Shown here: positions 30,744 through 39,133 of the stretch, piece by piece | Numbering within the stretch: position 1 is the first letter of the stretch | Layout of the letters: every line of letters begins with the position of its first letter | Assembly: GCA_021890795.1 (NCBI GenBank) | Contig: JAKKUO010000016.1 | Coordinates: 1 to 42,803, forward strand | DNA from: Bacillota bacterium | GTDB lineage: Bacteria; Bacillota; Sulfobacillia; Symbiobacteriales; ZC4RG38 | Reading direction: 5' to 3' | DNA: 42,803 nt | Made by a program: the position numbers and the translations under genes | Notes under the pieces: generated by a model | The model's input: the letters and a program-made list of their open reading frames with translations, nothing else | The model's database searches: none | What the model was told of the DNA's origin: nothing

Positions 30744-32879
30744 ATGACGGCTCAGCCAAGCCGGCGCCGGCTGGTGCCGGAGGATCTCTACCGGTTTGTG
30801 CTCTGTGAGGATCCCCAGATCTCGCCGGACGGCGAGTGGGTGGCCTTTGTCCGCAGCGCGGTGGAGGGGGAGGATCGGGAGTACCGGTCCGAGATCTGGC
30901 TGGTGCGCGCTGACGGCGCGGAGCCGCCCCGGCGCTTTACCGCCGGGCCGGTGCGGGACGCCCAGCCCCGGTGGTCCCCCGACGGCCGCCGGCTGGCCTT
31001 TGTCCGAACCATCGGCAAGGGCCAGGAGGCGGACCGGCAGATCTGGATCATCGACCGGGACGGGGGCGAGGCCTGGCAGCTGACCACCATGCGCTACGGC
31101 GCCGGCGACCCGGTCTGGTCCCCGGACGGCCGGTACCTCGCCTTCACCGCGGAGGTGGACCCGGCGGAGCCGCCGGAGGCGGCGGTCCAGCCCCGGACCC
31201 CGGAGGACCGGAAGGCCGAGGAGCGCCGGGCCAAGGACCAGGCCCGGGTCTTCACCCGGATCCGGTACAAGTTTGACCTCACCGGCCTCCATTCGGGCCG
31301 GTACCGGCAGGTCTGGGTGGTGGCGGTGCCGCCGGGGCCGGAAGGGGAGCGCCCCCGGCCGGTGCCGGTTACCGGGGGGGAGTTCGACCACAGCCACCCG
31401 GCCTGGTCGCCGGACGGGACCCTGATCGCGGTGGAGGCGATGCGGGAGCCGGAGCGGGAGCACCTCCGGGTCCATGACATCTGGGTCTTCCCGGTGCCGG
31501 GCACCGGGGCGAAGCTCTCGGCGCCGGTCAAGGTGACGGCCAGCGACGGGATCTTCTTCAGCCCGGCCTTCTCCCCCGACGGCCGGTGGATCGCAGCGGT
31601 GGGTCACAAGAACGAGTACACCACCGCGACCCTGCCCCGGGTCTGGCTCTTCCCCGCGCCGGGCCAGCCCGGTTCCCCGGTCTGCCTCACCGCCGGCTGG
31701 GACCAGGGGGTGGGGGATACCGTCGGCTCTGACCTCCGGGGCAGCGTCACCGGCGGGCTCCACTGGAGCCCCGACGGGCAGTACGTCTACTTCCACGCCT
31801 CCGACCGGGGCGCCACCCACCTCTTCCGGGTCCGGACCGAGACCGGGGCGGTGGAGCGGCTGGTGGCCGGGAGCCGGGACATCTACGGCTTCACCCTGGA
31901 CCGGGGCTGCCGGCGGGCGGCCCTGGCGGTGGCGGAGATGGAAAACCCCGGCGACATCTACCTCTACGACCTGGAGGCCGGCGCGGAGCGGCGGCTGACG
32001 GACCTGAACGCCGCCCTGCGGGCGGAGATCGAGTGGCCGGAGGTGGAGGAGCTCCACTTCACCGCCCGGGACGGCCAGCCCCTCCACGGCTGGATCATGA
32101 AGCCCGTGGGCTGGCGCCCCGGGGAGCGGTATCCCCTGGTCCTGGAGATCCACGGCGGGCCCCACACCTGCTACGGCCACGCCTTCTACCAGGAGTTTCA
32201 GGTGCTGGCGGCGGCGGGGTACGGGGTGCTCTTCATCAACCCCCGGGGCTCCACTTCCTACGGCCAGGAGTTCGCCCGGGCCTGCCAGGGGGATTACGGC
32301 GGCCGGGACTACCAGGACCTGATGGACGCGGTGGACCACGCCCTCACCCTGGGTTGGGTCGATCCGGCCCGGCTGGGGGTGACCGGCGGCTCCTACGGCG
32401 GGTTCATGACCAACTGGATCATCGGCCACACCGACCGGTTCGCCGCGGCGGTGACCCATCGGAGCATCAGCAACTGGATCAGCTTCTGGGGGGTCTCAGA
32501 CATCGGCCCCTGGTTCAGCCAGGGGGAGCACCAGGTGGAGGAACTGGCCCTCTGGAAGGACCTCGAGACCCTCTGGGACCGGTCGCCCCTCAAGTACGCC
32601 CCGGCGATCCGCACGCCCCTTCTCATCTGCCACAGCGAGCACGACCTCCGCTGCCCGATGGAGCAGGCGGAGCAGCTCTACCTGGCCCTGAAGATGCTGG
32701 GGCGGGAGGTGGAGCTGGTGCGCCATCCCCGGAGCAACCACGAGCTGACCCGCTCCGGCCCGCCGGTGCTCCGGGTGGACCGGTTCCACCACATCCTCCG
32801 TTGGTTCCGGAAGTACATGCCCCCGGGGCCGGCGGCCGGGGAGCCCGGCGAGACCGCTGCGCCGGCAACCGGGGCATGA
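30744..32879 (+). CDS. S9-family prolyl oligopeptidase/acylaminoacyl peptidase
   Basis: A 711-residue cytosolic serine peptidase. The N-terminal beta-propeller (residues about 15-430) shows repeating WSPDGR-type blades (QISPDGEWVAFV, RWSPDGRRLAFV, VWSPDGRYLAFT, AWSPDGTLIAVE, HWSPDGQYVYFH). The alpha/beta hydrolase domain carries nucleophile Ser in TGGSYGGFMTNW (about residue 548), Asp in HSEHDLRCP (about 632) and His in SNHELTRSG (about 665). It removes short or acylated peptides, fitting the peptide importer next door. ATG 30744 has GGAGG seven bases upstream. The Ala/Pro/Gly tail is not part of the fold. TrmL follows after 13 bases. Confidence 0.94.
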   Translation: MTAQPSRRRLVPEDLYRFVLCEDPQISPDGEWVAFVRSAVEGEDREYRSEIWLVRADGAEPPRRFTAGPVRDAQPRWSPDGRRLAFVRTIGKGQEADRQIWIIDRDGGEAWQLTTMRYGAGDPVWSPDGRYLAFTAEVDPAEPPEAAVQPRTPEDRKAEERRAKDQARVFTRIRYKFDLTGLHSGRYRQVWVVAVPPGPEGERPRPVPVTGGEFDHSHPAWSPDGTLIAVEAMREPEREHLRVHDIWVFPVPGTGAKLSAPVKVTASDGIFFSPAFSPDGRWIAAVGHKNEYTTATLPRVWLFPAPGQPGSPVCLTAGWDQGVGDTVGSDLRGSVTGGLHWSPDGQYVYFHASDRGATHLFRVRTETGAVERLVAGSRDIYGFTLDRGCRRAALAVAEMENPGDIYLYDLEAGAERRLTDLNAALRAEIEWPEVEELHFTARDGQPLHGWIMKPVGWRPGERYPLVLEIHGGPHTCYGHAFYQEFQVLAAAGYGVLFINPRGSTSYGQEFARACQGDYGGRDYQDLMDAVDHALTLGWVDPARLGVTGGSYGGFMTNWIIGHTDRFAAAVTHRSISNWISFWGVSDIGPWFSQGEHQVEELALWKDLETLWDRSPLKYAPAIRTPLLICHSEHDLRCPMEQAEQLYLALKMLGREVELVRHPRSNHELTRSGPPVLRVDRFHHILRWFRKYMPPGPAAGEPGETAAPATGA

Positions 32880-32892
32880 GGAGCCGTCGGTG

Positions 32893-33360
32893 ATGCCCAT
32901 GCCCCTGCACGTGGTGCTCTACCAGCCTGAGATCCCGCAGAACACCGGCAACATCGCCCGGACCTGCGCCGCGGTGGGGGCGGTGCTGCATCTCATCCAC
33001 CCCCTGGGGTTCTACCTGACGGACCGGCACCTCCGCCGGGCGGGGATGGACTACTGGCACCTGGTGGAGGTGCACGAGCACGCCTCCTGGGAGGCCTTCC
33101 GGGAGGCGTATCCGGACCTGCGCCTCTGGCTCACCTCGACCCGGGGGAGCCGGCGGTACGTGGACGCGGACTTCCGGGAGGGCGACGCCCTGGTCTTCGG
33201 ACCGGAGAGCCGGGGGCTGCCGGAGGAGCTGTTGGCAGCCTACCCGGGGCAGGACCTGCGGATCCCGATGCTCCCGGGCCGGCGGTCCCTCAACCTGAGC
33301 AGCGCGGTGGCGGTGGTGGTCTACGAGGCCATCCGGCAGATCCGGCCGGCGTGGTTCTGA
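32893..33360 (+). CDS. trmL: tRNA (cytidine/uridine-34-2'-O)-methyltransferase TrmL
   Basis: A 155-residue SPOUT methyltransferase, usual length. Motifs: QPEIPQNTGNIARTC (about residues 10-24, motif 1), LVFGPESRGLPEEL (about 99-112, motif 2) and LRIPMLPGRRSLNLSSAVAV (about 122-141, knotted motif 3). It methylates the wobble ribose of tRNA-Leu. ATG 32893 is chosen from three close starts (GTG 32890, ATG 32899) because GAGGAG (32878-32883) is nine bases away and overlaps the peptidase stop, so the two genes are coupled. Confidence 0.95.
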   Translation: MPMPLHVVLYQPEIPQNTGNIARTCAAVGAVLHLIHPLGFYLTDRHLRRAGMDYWHLVEVHEHASWEAFREAYPDLRLWLTSTRGSRRYVDADFREGDALVFGPESRGLPEELLAAYPGQDLRIPMLPGRRSLNLSSAVAVVVYEAIRQIRPAWF

Positions 33361-33402
33361 GGTCCGGGCCCAGGGCGCGTCCGGTTCCTGACCAAAGGAA
33401 GA

Positions 33403-33432
33403 GGGCCCCGGGACCGATGGGTCCCGGGGCCC
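33403..33432. terminator. Shared hairpin between convergent trmL and ylqH-like genes
   Basis: A perfect 13-bp stem GGGCCCCGGGACC (33403-33415)/GGTCCCGGGGCCC (33420-33432), loop GATG. The T-content is modest on the minus strand (CTCTTCCTTT) and absent on the plus strand. Confidence 0.7.
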
Positions 33433-33446
33433 TGCGCGCGGCCGCC

Positions 33447-33788
33447 TCACCCCTGCCACTTCCGGGCCCGCTCCCGGTCCACCGCAGCCACCCAGGCCAG
33501 GACCTCTGCCACCGCGGCGTAGAGGGAGGGCGGGATCTGCACCCCCACCCCGAGGGCCACCAGCGCGGCGGCCAGGTCCGGCTGCTCTCGGATGGGCACC
33601 CCGTGCTGCCGGGCGGTGGCGACGATGCGCTCGGCGATCTCCCCGGATCCCGCCGCGACGATCTCCGGTGCCCCCTGGCCCGGGTCGTACCGGAGGGCGG
33701 CGGCCTTCGGCGTCTTCCGCTCCTGGGCGGAGCGGGGCTCCGGTTCCGGGTGACGGGCCGGGGGCCGGCCCCCCTTTCGGTTCGCCAC
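33447..33788 (-). CDS. FlhB/EscU C-terminal-domain protein (YlqH-like)
   Basis: A 113-residue protein matching only the cytosolic C-terminal domain of FlhB-type export switches. It has AAALRYDPGQGAPEIVAAGS (about residues 40-59), AERIVATARQHGVPIREQPD and LAAALVALGVGVQIPPSLYA. The NPTH autocleavage motif of true FlhB is replaced by a region without it, as in Bacillus YlqH. GTG 33788 has GAGAGGAGG seven bases upstream. It follows the YlqG-like gene by 80 bases, the same pair as in Bacillus, but no flagellar or suc genes are here. Role unknown; assignment to the family is good. Confidence 0.85.
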   Translation of the reverse strand: MANRKGGRPPARHPEPEPRSAQERKTPKAAALRYDPGQGAPEIVAAGSGEIAERIVATARQHGVPIREQPDLAAALVALGVGVQIPPSLYAAVAEVLAWVAAVDRERARKWQG

Positions 33789-33868
33789 GGTCCATCCTCC
33801 TCTCGCAGGGAGAGCCTCGCGGGACACGGCGCTCTGTGCCTACCGGCCGGTCAGGGCATCGCTTCCCT

Positions 33869-35164
33869 TTACGCCCGGCGGTCCAGCCCGGCCGGCCACC
33901 GGGGCTCCGGGGGCCGGAGGAGGGCCGGCGGGGCGACGGCACCGGCCCGGGCTGCGAGCTCTCCCACCCGCAGCCGCCGGCCTTCCAGTGCGATCCGCAG
34001 GTCGGGGAGGGCGGCGGCGAGGGCGGCGGCGGACGCGGGCTCCGCGGCGGTGACGGTCACCGCCACCGCACCGCCCGTCCGGCGCACGCGGATCGCCAGG
34101 GGACCGAGGTGGGGCGGGGAGAGGTGGAGTTCCACCTCATCGCCGTCCCCTGTGGCGGGCGGCCGGGGTGCCCGCCGGTACCGGAGGAGGACCTCCCGGG
34201 GCTCCGGCTCCCCCGGCCAGGGCAGCGGCAGGGGCCAGACCATCCAGCCTTCGGGGTCCGCCGGGCGGTGGGTGCTGGCCTGGCTCCGGAGCACCTCGAG
34301 GAACCCGGAGACCTCCTCCAGGGCCGCGGCGACCCCGGCCGGGACGGGGCCCTGGCGGGCGCCGGAAGTCGCCGGGCGGGGTGGGTCGGCGCCGGGCGCG
34401 CCCGCCGGCTCCCGGGTGGCTTCTCGGTGGGGCGGGCCGGCGCCCGGCCCGGTCATCGGTTCCGGGGTGGCTTCCGGCCGGGGTGAGCCGGCGTCCGGCC
34501 CGGTCCCCGGCCCCCGGGTCGCTTCCGGCCGGAGCGGGTCCGGTCGGGCGGCCAGCTGCCGGCGCACCGCGTCCAGGAGGGCCGGGAGGGGGAGAGCCGG
34601 GCCGTGCTCCGGGGCAGCGGGCCAGGTCCGAAGGGCCCGGGCCAGGTTCACGAGGGCCTCAGCCCGGGAGGTGTCGCCGCTCGAGGCGGCCGCAGAGGCC
34701 GCCGCCTCCAGGGCCTGGGCCAGGTGGGCCAGCCGGGCCTGGAGGGACCAGGCCTCCGGCGTCCGGGCCAGGGCCAGCAGCCGGGCCACCGCGGGCCGGG
34801 TGAGGGGCTGGCCGGCCCGAAGGAGCCAGGCGGCGGCTGAGGCCACCGCGGCAGGGGGCTCGGCGCCCTGCCAGCTCCGGACCAGCCGGGCCACCCGGTC
34901 CACCAGCTCCGGGGCCACGGGCAAGCGGTAGGCCATCAGGGCCCGGCTCGCCAGGTCCAGCACCGGGTCGGCCCCGCCGGTCAAGACCGCCGGTGGGGCC
35001 GGCCCGGCGGCCACCTGTACCGGAGGCGGTTCGGCGGCCGCCCTTCCCGGCCATGGGCCGGCGGGGACGCTCCCCGGGGCCGGAGAGTGTGGCCCCGGCT
35101 GGGGGCGCAGCCCGGCGCCTGCGCCCTCTGGCCAGAGGTTGCCGCTGCTGTGGCTGACCCGCAT
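33869..35164 (-). CDS. YlqG-like protein with FliK-type C-terminal domain
   Basis: A 431-residue Ala/Pro/Arg-rich protein. An N-terminal disordered stretch is followed by a helical region (about residues 75-230), a Pro-rich linker with three 17-residue repeats (about 211-262), and a C-terminal domain. That domain (VELHLSPPHLGPLAIRVRRT, AVAVTVTAAEPASAAALAAA, LPDLRIALEGRRLRVGELAA) resembles the hook-length control protein fold. FliK-type domains dock on FlhB C-terminal domains, and the next gene encodes just such a domain, so the two probably interact. ATG 35164 has AGGAGGG about nine bases upstream. Function in a cell without nearby flagellar genes is unknown. Confidence 0.7.
   Translation of the reverse strand: MRVSHSSGNLWPEGAGAGLRPQPGPHSPAPGSVPAGPWPGRAAAEPPPVQVAAGPAPPAVLTGGADPVLDLASRALMAYRLPVAPELVDRVARLVRSWQGAEPPAAVASAAAWLLRAGQPLTRPAVARLLALARTPEAWSLQARLAHLAQALEAAASAAASSGDTSRAEALVNLARALRTWPAAPEHGPALPLPALLDAVRRQLAARPDPLRPEATRGPGTGPDAGSPRPEATPEPMTGPGAGPPHREATREPAGAPGADPPRPATSGARQGPVPAGVAAALEEVSGFLEVLRSQASTHRPADPEGWMVWPLPLPWPGEPEPREVLLRYRRAPRPPATGDGDEVELHLSPPHLGPLAIRVRRTGGAVAVTVTAAEPASAAALAAALPDLRIALEGRRLRVGELAARAGAVAPPALLRPPEPRWPAGLDRRA
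34379..34531 (-). repeat. Three 51-bp in-frame repeats in the YlqG-like gene
   Basis: Three consecutive 17-residue units: RPEATRGPGTGPDAGSP, RPEATPEPMTGPGAGPP and HREATREPAGAPGADPP, a fourth starting RPATS. The repeats lengthen the disordered linker before the FliK-like domain and could vary in copy number between strains. Confidence 0.8.
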
Positions 35165-35505
35165 CCCACTGCCCTCCTGCCTCTCCGCCTGGGCAGCCAT
35201 CCTCCGAAGGGGCCGCCCCGGGGATTTTTCGTTTCCATCATTCGCCATGGCAGGCCCTGGTTCCCTCCAGGCGGGCCAGGCCGGGTGCCGGATGAAGCCG
35301 GGCCTCCGCGCCAGGCCTGCCGGGACGGGGCTCCGGCGGAGACTGGGCACCTGCCGCCAGGTCTGCCGGGATCGGAGCCGGAGTCCAACCCGGGGCCGGC
35401 GGGGCAGACTGTAAGGGCGGAGACGGAGCCGCAGGGGGGATCGCCCTGGCACGGCAGGAGGGATCTGGGGGACGGTGGGCGGCCCTGGGAATCGGGGCGG
35501 CCTAC

Positions 35506-36663
35506 GTGGGCACGGTGGTCGGGGCGGGGTTTGCCTCCGGCCAGGAGGTGGCCCGGTTCTTCACCCACTTTGGCCGCTGGGGGCTGGTGGGGCTGCTGCT
35601 GGCCACGGCCCTGTTTGTTCTGTTCGGCATCCAGATCTTGGGGATCGCCAGCCGGGAGCGGGCCCGGTCCCATCTCCAGGTGGTCTGGGCCGCGGCCGGT
35701 CCGTGGCTCGGCCGCGGGATCGACGCGGTCATCACCTTCTTCTTCTTTGCCGCGACCGCGGTGATGTTCGCGGGCGCGGGGGCCGTATTCGCCGAGCAGC
35801 TGCAGCTGCCCCGTCTGGTCGGCTCGCTGCTCATGGCGGTCCTGACCGCCGCGACGGTGCTGTCGGGGCTGCGGGGGGTGGTGCGGTCCATCGCCTTCGT
35901 GGCGCCCGTGCTGCTGGTGTCGGTGCTGGCCGTCAGCGGGGCCAGCCTCTGGCACTTCGGCCTGCCGGCCCGGAACCTCGACTGGTTCCGGCCGGACCAG
36001 GCGGCTGCCAGCCACTGGGCCGTGAGCGCCTTGCTCTACGCCTCGTACAACCTGGTGCTGGCGGTGGGGGTGCTCGCGCCCCTGGGCGGGAGCCAGGAAG
36101 ACGCTCCGACCCTGGCGCTGGGAGGGCTCCTGGGCGGCCTGGCCCTCGGAACCGCCGCCCTGGCGATTGACCTCGGGCTCCTGGCGGGGCTGCCCGGGAC
36201 CGCGGCCTTCGAGGTGCCCATGCTCTACCTCACCCGGCTCTGGTCACCGGCGCTGCAGGTCTTCTACAGCCTCATCCTCTGGGCGGAGGTCTACACCACC
36301 GCGGTGGGCAACCTCTACGGCCTGGCCGTCCGGACCGTAGGCCCCGAGCCGGCCCGGTTCCGGCCTTTTGTCCTCGGGGCGACCCTGGCGGCGTTCCTGG
36401 CCAGCCTGGCGGGGTTTGGCCGGCTGGTGCGGATCCTCTACCCCGCGGTCGGTTACGCGGGCCTCGCGTTCCTCGGTGCTCTGACCTGGCAATGGGTTCG
36501 CCGGGGCGCCCGTGGGCCCGGGCTGGGGTCTCCGCCCCAGGCCGGCAGGGCGGAGTCTGCACCACCGCCGGCGGCGCCGGTGGAAGCCGTCTGGGCCCCG
36601 GAGCCGGCGGGGGTCCCGGAGGAGGGGGTGCCGGAGGCGGAGGAGCCCCTCGGCTGGGGGTAG
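35506..36663 (+). CDS. YkvI-like integral membrane protein (transporter), start unresolved
   Basis: A polytopic membrane protein of about 385 residues or more with some ten hydrophobic segments. The family signature GTVVGAGFASGQEVARFF is at the very start of the called frame, and the C-terminus is a Pro/Glu-rich tail (EPAGVPEEGVPEAEEPL). GTG 35506 has no ribosome site and lies inside the first membrane segment; conserved-looking codons (RWAALGIGAAYVGTVVGAG) run on upstream in frame to at least 35470. No ATG, GTG or TTG exists there. A GGAGGGA lies at 35457-35463 without a usable codon after it. Either a rare start is used or the 5' end is damaged. The 35165-35460 gap is GC-rich with no gene seen. 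Substrate unknown. Confidence 0.8.
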   Translation: MGTVVGAGFASGQEVARFFTHFGRWGLVGLLLATALFVLFGIQILGIASRERARSHLQVVWAAAGPWLGRGIDAVITFFFFAATAVMFAGAGAVFAEQLQLPRLVGSLLMAVLTAATVLSGLRGVVRSIAFVAPVLLVSVLAVSGASLWHFGLPARNLDWFRPDQAAASHWAVSALLYASYNLVLAVGVLAPLGGSQEDAPTLALGGLLGGLALGTAALAIDLGLLAGLPGTAAFEVPMLYLTRLWSPALQVFYSLILWAEVYTTAVGNLYGLAVRTVGPEPARFRPFVLGATLAAFLASLAGFGRLVRILYPAVGYAGLAFLGALTWQWVRRGARGPGLGSPPQAGRAESAPPPAAPVEAVWAPEPAGVPEEGVPEAEEPLGWG

Positions 36664-36702
36664 GGCTCCAGGGATGGGGCCCGGGGGTCGGGGTCCCTGG
36701 GA
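36656..36702 (+). repeat. 27-bp tandem duplication across the YkvI-like stop
   Basis: GGGGGTAGGGCTCCAGGGA (36656-36674) recurs as GGGGGTCGGGGTCCCTGGGA (36683-36702), 27 bases on. The first copy contains the stop codon TAG (36661-36663). G-rich composition makes this the weaker member of the gene-end set. Confidence 0.5.
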
Positions 36703-36776
36703 GACCTTCGCTGGCATCGCCGGGTTCGGGACCGGGGCATCCTGTAGACAGCCTCTCCCCGGGAGGTGAACAGCGG

Positions 36777-36989
36777 ATGCCGCGGAAGAACCGGAAGGTG
36801 ATGCCCCAGGCCGGCGCGGCCCTGGACCGCCTCAAGTACGAGACCGCCGCGGAGTTGGGCATTCCCAACTACACCGGGTACCGGGGCGATCTGCCTTCCA
36901 AGGTCAACGGCGCCGTTGGTGGGAACATGGTCCGGAAGCTCATCGCCCTGGCAGAATCCCAACTGGCGGGCCGGGGACCCCAGGGTTGA
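36777..36989 (+). CDS. Alpha/beta-type small acid-soluble spore protein (SASP)
   Basis: A 70-residue DNA-binding spore protein that coats and protects the chromosome in dormant spores. Both family signatures are present: LKYETAAELGIPNY (residues about 19-32, with the GPR protease cleavage site around YETA) and NGAVGGNMVRKLIALAE (about 44-60). GGAGGTGA is seven bases before ATG 36777. GCATC (36714-36718) and CATCCTG (36738-36744) upstream vaguely recall a sigma-G promoter but the spacing is one base long. Its presence is the clearest evidence that this organism sporulates. Confidence 0.96.
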   Translation: MPRKNRKVMPQAGAALDRLKYETAAELGIPNYTGYRGDLPSKVNGAVGGNMVRKLIALAESQLAGRGPQG

Positions 36990-37005
36990 CTCCTCTGCCA
37001 GGGTA

Positions 37006-37040
37006 GGAATGCCCGGCGGACTCTGTCCGCCGGGCATTCC
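37006..37040 (+). terminator. Hairpin after the SASP gene
   Basis: A perfect 15-bp stem GGAATGCCCGGCGGA (37006-37020)/TCCGCCGGGCATTCC (37026-37040). It lacks a T-run, so termination strength is unclear, but stem length and position favour a 3' end. A possible extended -10 (TGCTACAAT, 37044-37052) follows at once. Confidence 0.65.
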
Positions 37041-37178
37041 CTATGCTACAATTCTAGATCGATTCCGGGGGCCCGCTGGCTCTGGCCTCCGATCCCCGGC
37101 CAGGCCGGCTCCTAGGTCGGCGGCATCGCGCGCCGGGGGTGAGGGGGCGGGCCCGGAACCCCCGCCCGCCAGGCGGGG

Positions 37179-37208
37179 TTGGACATGGGACGACCAGCGT
37201 TGTATAAC
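37179..37208 (+). promoter_or_regulatory. greA promoter
   Basis: TTGGAC (37179-37184) and TATAAC (37203-37208) are 18 bases apart, giving an mRNA leader of about 80 bases before greA. A second candidate, the extended -10 TGCTACAAT at 37044-37052, lies further upstream. Confidence 0.65.
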
Positions 37209-37294
37209 ATGGATAGATGGACGGGGCCATGCCCCGCCCGTTTCCGTTGCGTCGACTCTCGGAATGACGCCAAGGGTTAAGGGGCGAGACGAGA

Positions 37295-37780
37295 TTGGAG
37301 GAAAAGGAGATCTTTCTCTCTCCTGAGGGCCTGCGCAAGCTCCAGGAGGAGCTGGACTATCTGAAGAACGTCAAGCGCAAGGAGGTAGCTCAGCGGCTCA
37401 AGGAAGCGCGGGCCCTGGGCGACCTCAGCGAGAATTCGGAATACGATGATGCCCGGAATGAGCAGGCCTTTGTCGAGGGGCGGATCGCCCAGCTGGAGAA
37501 GACCCTCCGGCTGGCCCGGGTGATCCCCCAGGATGAGGCCGGCGCCCAGGGGGACGGCGTCGTCCGGCTGGGGAGCCGGGTCCGCCTCAAGGATCTGGAA
37601 TACGGCGACGTCGAGGAGTACACCATTGTAAGCTCCGTGGAGGCCAACCCCGCGGAGCGGAAGATCTCCACCGAATCCCCGGTCGGCAAGGCGATCCTGG
37701 GGCAGAAGGCCGGCGCCGTGGTGACCGTCGAGGCGCCGGCGGGTCCGATCCGGTATCAGATCCTCGAAGTACTGCCGTAA
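37295..37780 (+). CDS. greA: Transcription elongation factor GreA
   Basis: A 161-residue factor that rescues backtracked RNA polymerase by stimulating transcript cleavage. The N-terminal coiled coil has the catalytic acidic tip GDLSENSEYDDARNEQAFVE (about residues 43-62), and the C-terminal FKBP-like domain ends SPVGKAILGQKAGAVVTVEA (about 128-147). The TTG start at 37295 gives the usual length, with AAGGGGCGAG upstream as a moderate ribosome site. The gene has its own promoter. Confidence 0.96.
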   Translation: MEEKEIFLSPEGLRKLQEELDYLKNVKRKEVAQRLKEARALGDLSENSEYDDARNEQAFVEGRIAQLEKTLRLARVIPQDEAGAQGDGVVRLGSRVRLKDLEYGDVEEYTIVSSVEANPAERKISTESPVGKAILGQKAGAVVTVEAPAGPIRYQILEVLP

Positions 37781-37870
37781 TCCACCATTCCGCAATCGGC
37801 GGTGGAAAACACCATTGGGGTAGAAGAAGGGCCGGCCGCGGCAGAGGGGTGTTCCTTCGCCCGGCTGGTC

Positions 37871-37886
37871 TGCTATCATGGGCCCA
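37871..37886 (+). promoter_or_regulatory. Extended -10 promoter placing +1 on the M16 start codon
   Basis: TGC followed by TATCAT (37874-37879) is an extended -10 element. The usual start point, seven bases past its last base, is 37886, the A of the peptidase ATG. The -35 region (TTCCTT, 37852-37857) is weak, as expected for extended -10 promoters. No ribosome binding site exists between promoter and ATG. Confidence 0.55.
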
Positions 37887-39133
37887 TGCAGAACTACGAG
37901 CTTTTTACCTTGGCCAACGGTTTGCGGGTGGCCGTTGAACCCATCGCCCACGCCCGGTCGGTGGCAGTGGGGATCTGGATTGGCGCCGGGGCCAACGATG
38001 AGCGCCGGGGGGAAGCCGGCGCCGCACATTTCCTGGAGCACATGCTTTTTAAGGGCACCCTCCGGCGCAACGGCCGGGAGCTCGCAGCCTGGATGGACCG
38101 CATCGGCGGCGAGGTGAACGCGGTCACCGGCCGGGAGACCACGACGTACTACGCTTGGGTCCTGGCGGAGTACTGGGTCGAGGCCCTGGAACTCTTGGCG
38201 GAGATGCTCCTGGAGAGCCGGCTGGACCCCAGCGACGTGGAGCGGGAGCGGCAGGTGATCCTGGAGGAGATCAAGGGGGACGACGACGCCGCGGAGCAGC
38301 GGGTGATGGCGGACTTCGACCAGCTCCTGTGGGGTTCCCACCCCCTGGGGCGGCCCATCACCGGCACCCGGCGGAGCGTTGCCGGCCTTTCCTTGCAGCG
38401 GCTGGTGGCCCTGCGGCAAGAGCTGTACACCCCCGACAACGCGGTGGTCTGCCTGGTCGGCGCGGTGGACCCCGGTGCGGCCCGGGAGCAGGTGGCCCGG
38501 GTGCTAGGGGGCTGGCAGGGCAGCCGCTCCCGACCCCAGCCAGGTCCTCCGGTTCCCCGCTCCGGCCTGAGGGTCCGGCGCCGGCCCATCGACCAGGTCC
38601 ATCTGGTGCTGGGCGGACCGGGTCCCGGCCTCGGGGATCCGGCCCTCTACTCCGGCATGGTCCTGGGCACCATCCTGGGCGGGGGCAACTCCTCCCGGCT
38701 CTTCCAGCGGATCCGGGAAGAGGAGGCGCTGGCCTACAGCGTCTACTCCTTCCAGGAGGCCTATCGGCACACCGGGGTCATGGGGGTCTACGCGGCGGTC
38801 CGGACGGAAGCCGCGGCCCGGGCCCTGGCGCTGATCCGGGTGGAGTTGGAGCGGCTGGCCCGGGAACCGGTCAGCGAGGAGGAGCTGGAGCGGGCCCGGG
38901 CGCAGCTGAAGAGCAGCCTCCTCCTCGGGCTGGAGTCGGTCCCCGAGCGGATGCACCGGATGGGGGAGCAGCTGACCCTCCTGGGTCGGACCGTGCCGCC
39001 GGAGCAGGTGGTAGCCCGGATCGAGGCCGTCACCGCCGCGGACGTCCAGGCGATGGCTGGGCGGCTTCTGGCCGGGCCCCAGGCCCTGGCCGCGGTGGGT
39101 CCCATCCGCCGGGACGACCTGTTGCGCGCTTGA
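37886..39133 (+). CDS. M16-family zinc metallopeptidase (processing-peptidase-like)
   Basis: A 415-residue peptidase related to mitochondrial processing peptidase beta and Bacillus MlpA/YmxG. The inverted zinc motif HFLEHMLFKGT (residues about 48-58) has both His and the catalytic Glu; the third ligand Glu lies in the ELLAEMLLESRLD-to-ERERQVILEEIKGDDD region (about 125). The C-terminal domain has GTILGGGNSSRLFQRIREEE (about 255) and VYAAVRTE, normal for the family. ATG 37886 fits the family N-terminus (YELFTLANGLRVAVEP). It lacks any Shine-Dalgarno, unlike its neighbours, and appears to be read from a leaderless mRNA. Role is probably protein or peptide turnover. Confidence 0.92.
   Translation: MQNYELFTLANGLRVAVEPIAHARSVAVGIWIGAGANDERRGEAGAAHFLEHMLFKGTLRRNGRELAAWMDRIGGEVNAVTGRETTTYYAWVLAEYWVEALELLAEMLLESRLDPSDVERERQVILEEIKGDDDAAEQRVMADFDQLLWGSHPLGRPITGTRRSVAGLSLQRLVALRQELYTPDNAVVCLVGAVDPGAAREQVARVLGGWQGSRSRPQPGPPVPRSGLRVRRRPIDQVHLVLGGPGPGLGDPALYSGMVLGTILGGGNSSRLFQRIREEEALAYSVYSFQEAYRHTGVMGVYAAVRTEAAARALALIRVELERLAREPVSEEELERARAQLKSSLLLGLESVPERMHRMGEQLTLLGRTVPPEQVVARIEAVTAADVQAMAGRLLAGPQALAAVGPIRRDDLLRA

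Noticed and set aside
36714-36744. Sigma-G promoter for the SASP gene
   Set aside because: GCATC and CATCCTG are imperfect and 19 bases apart; kept only as a remark in the gene entry.
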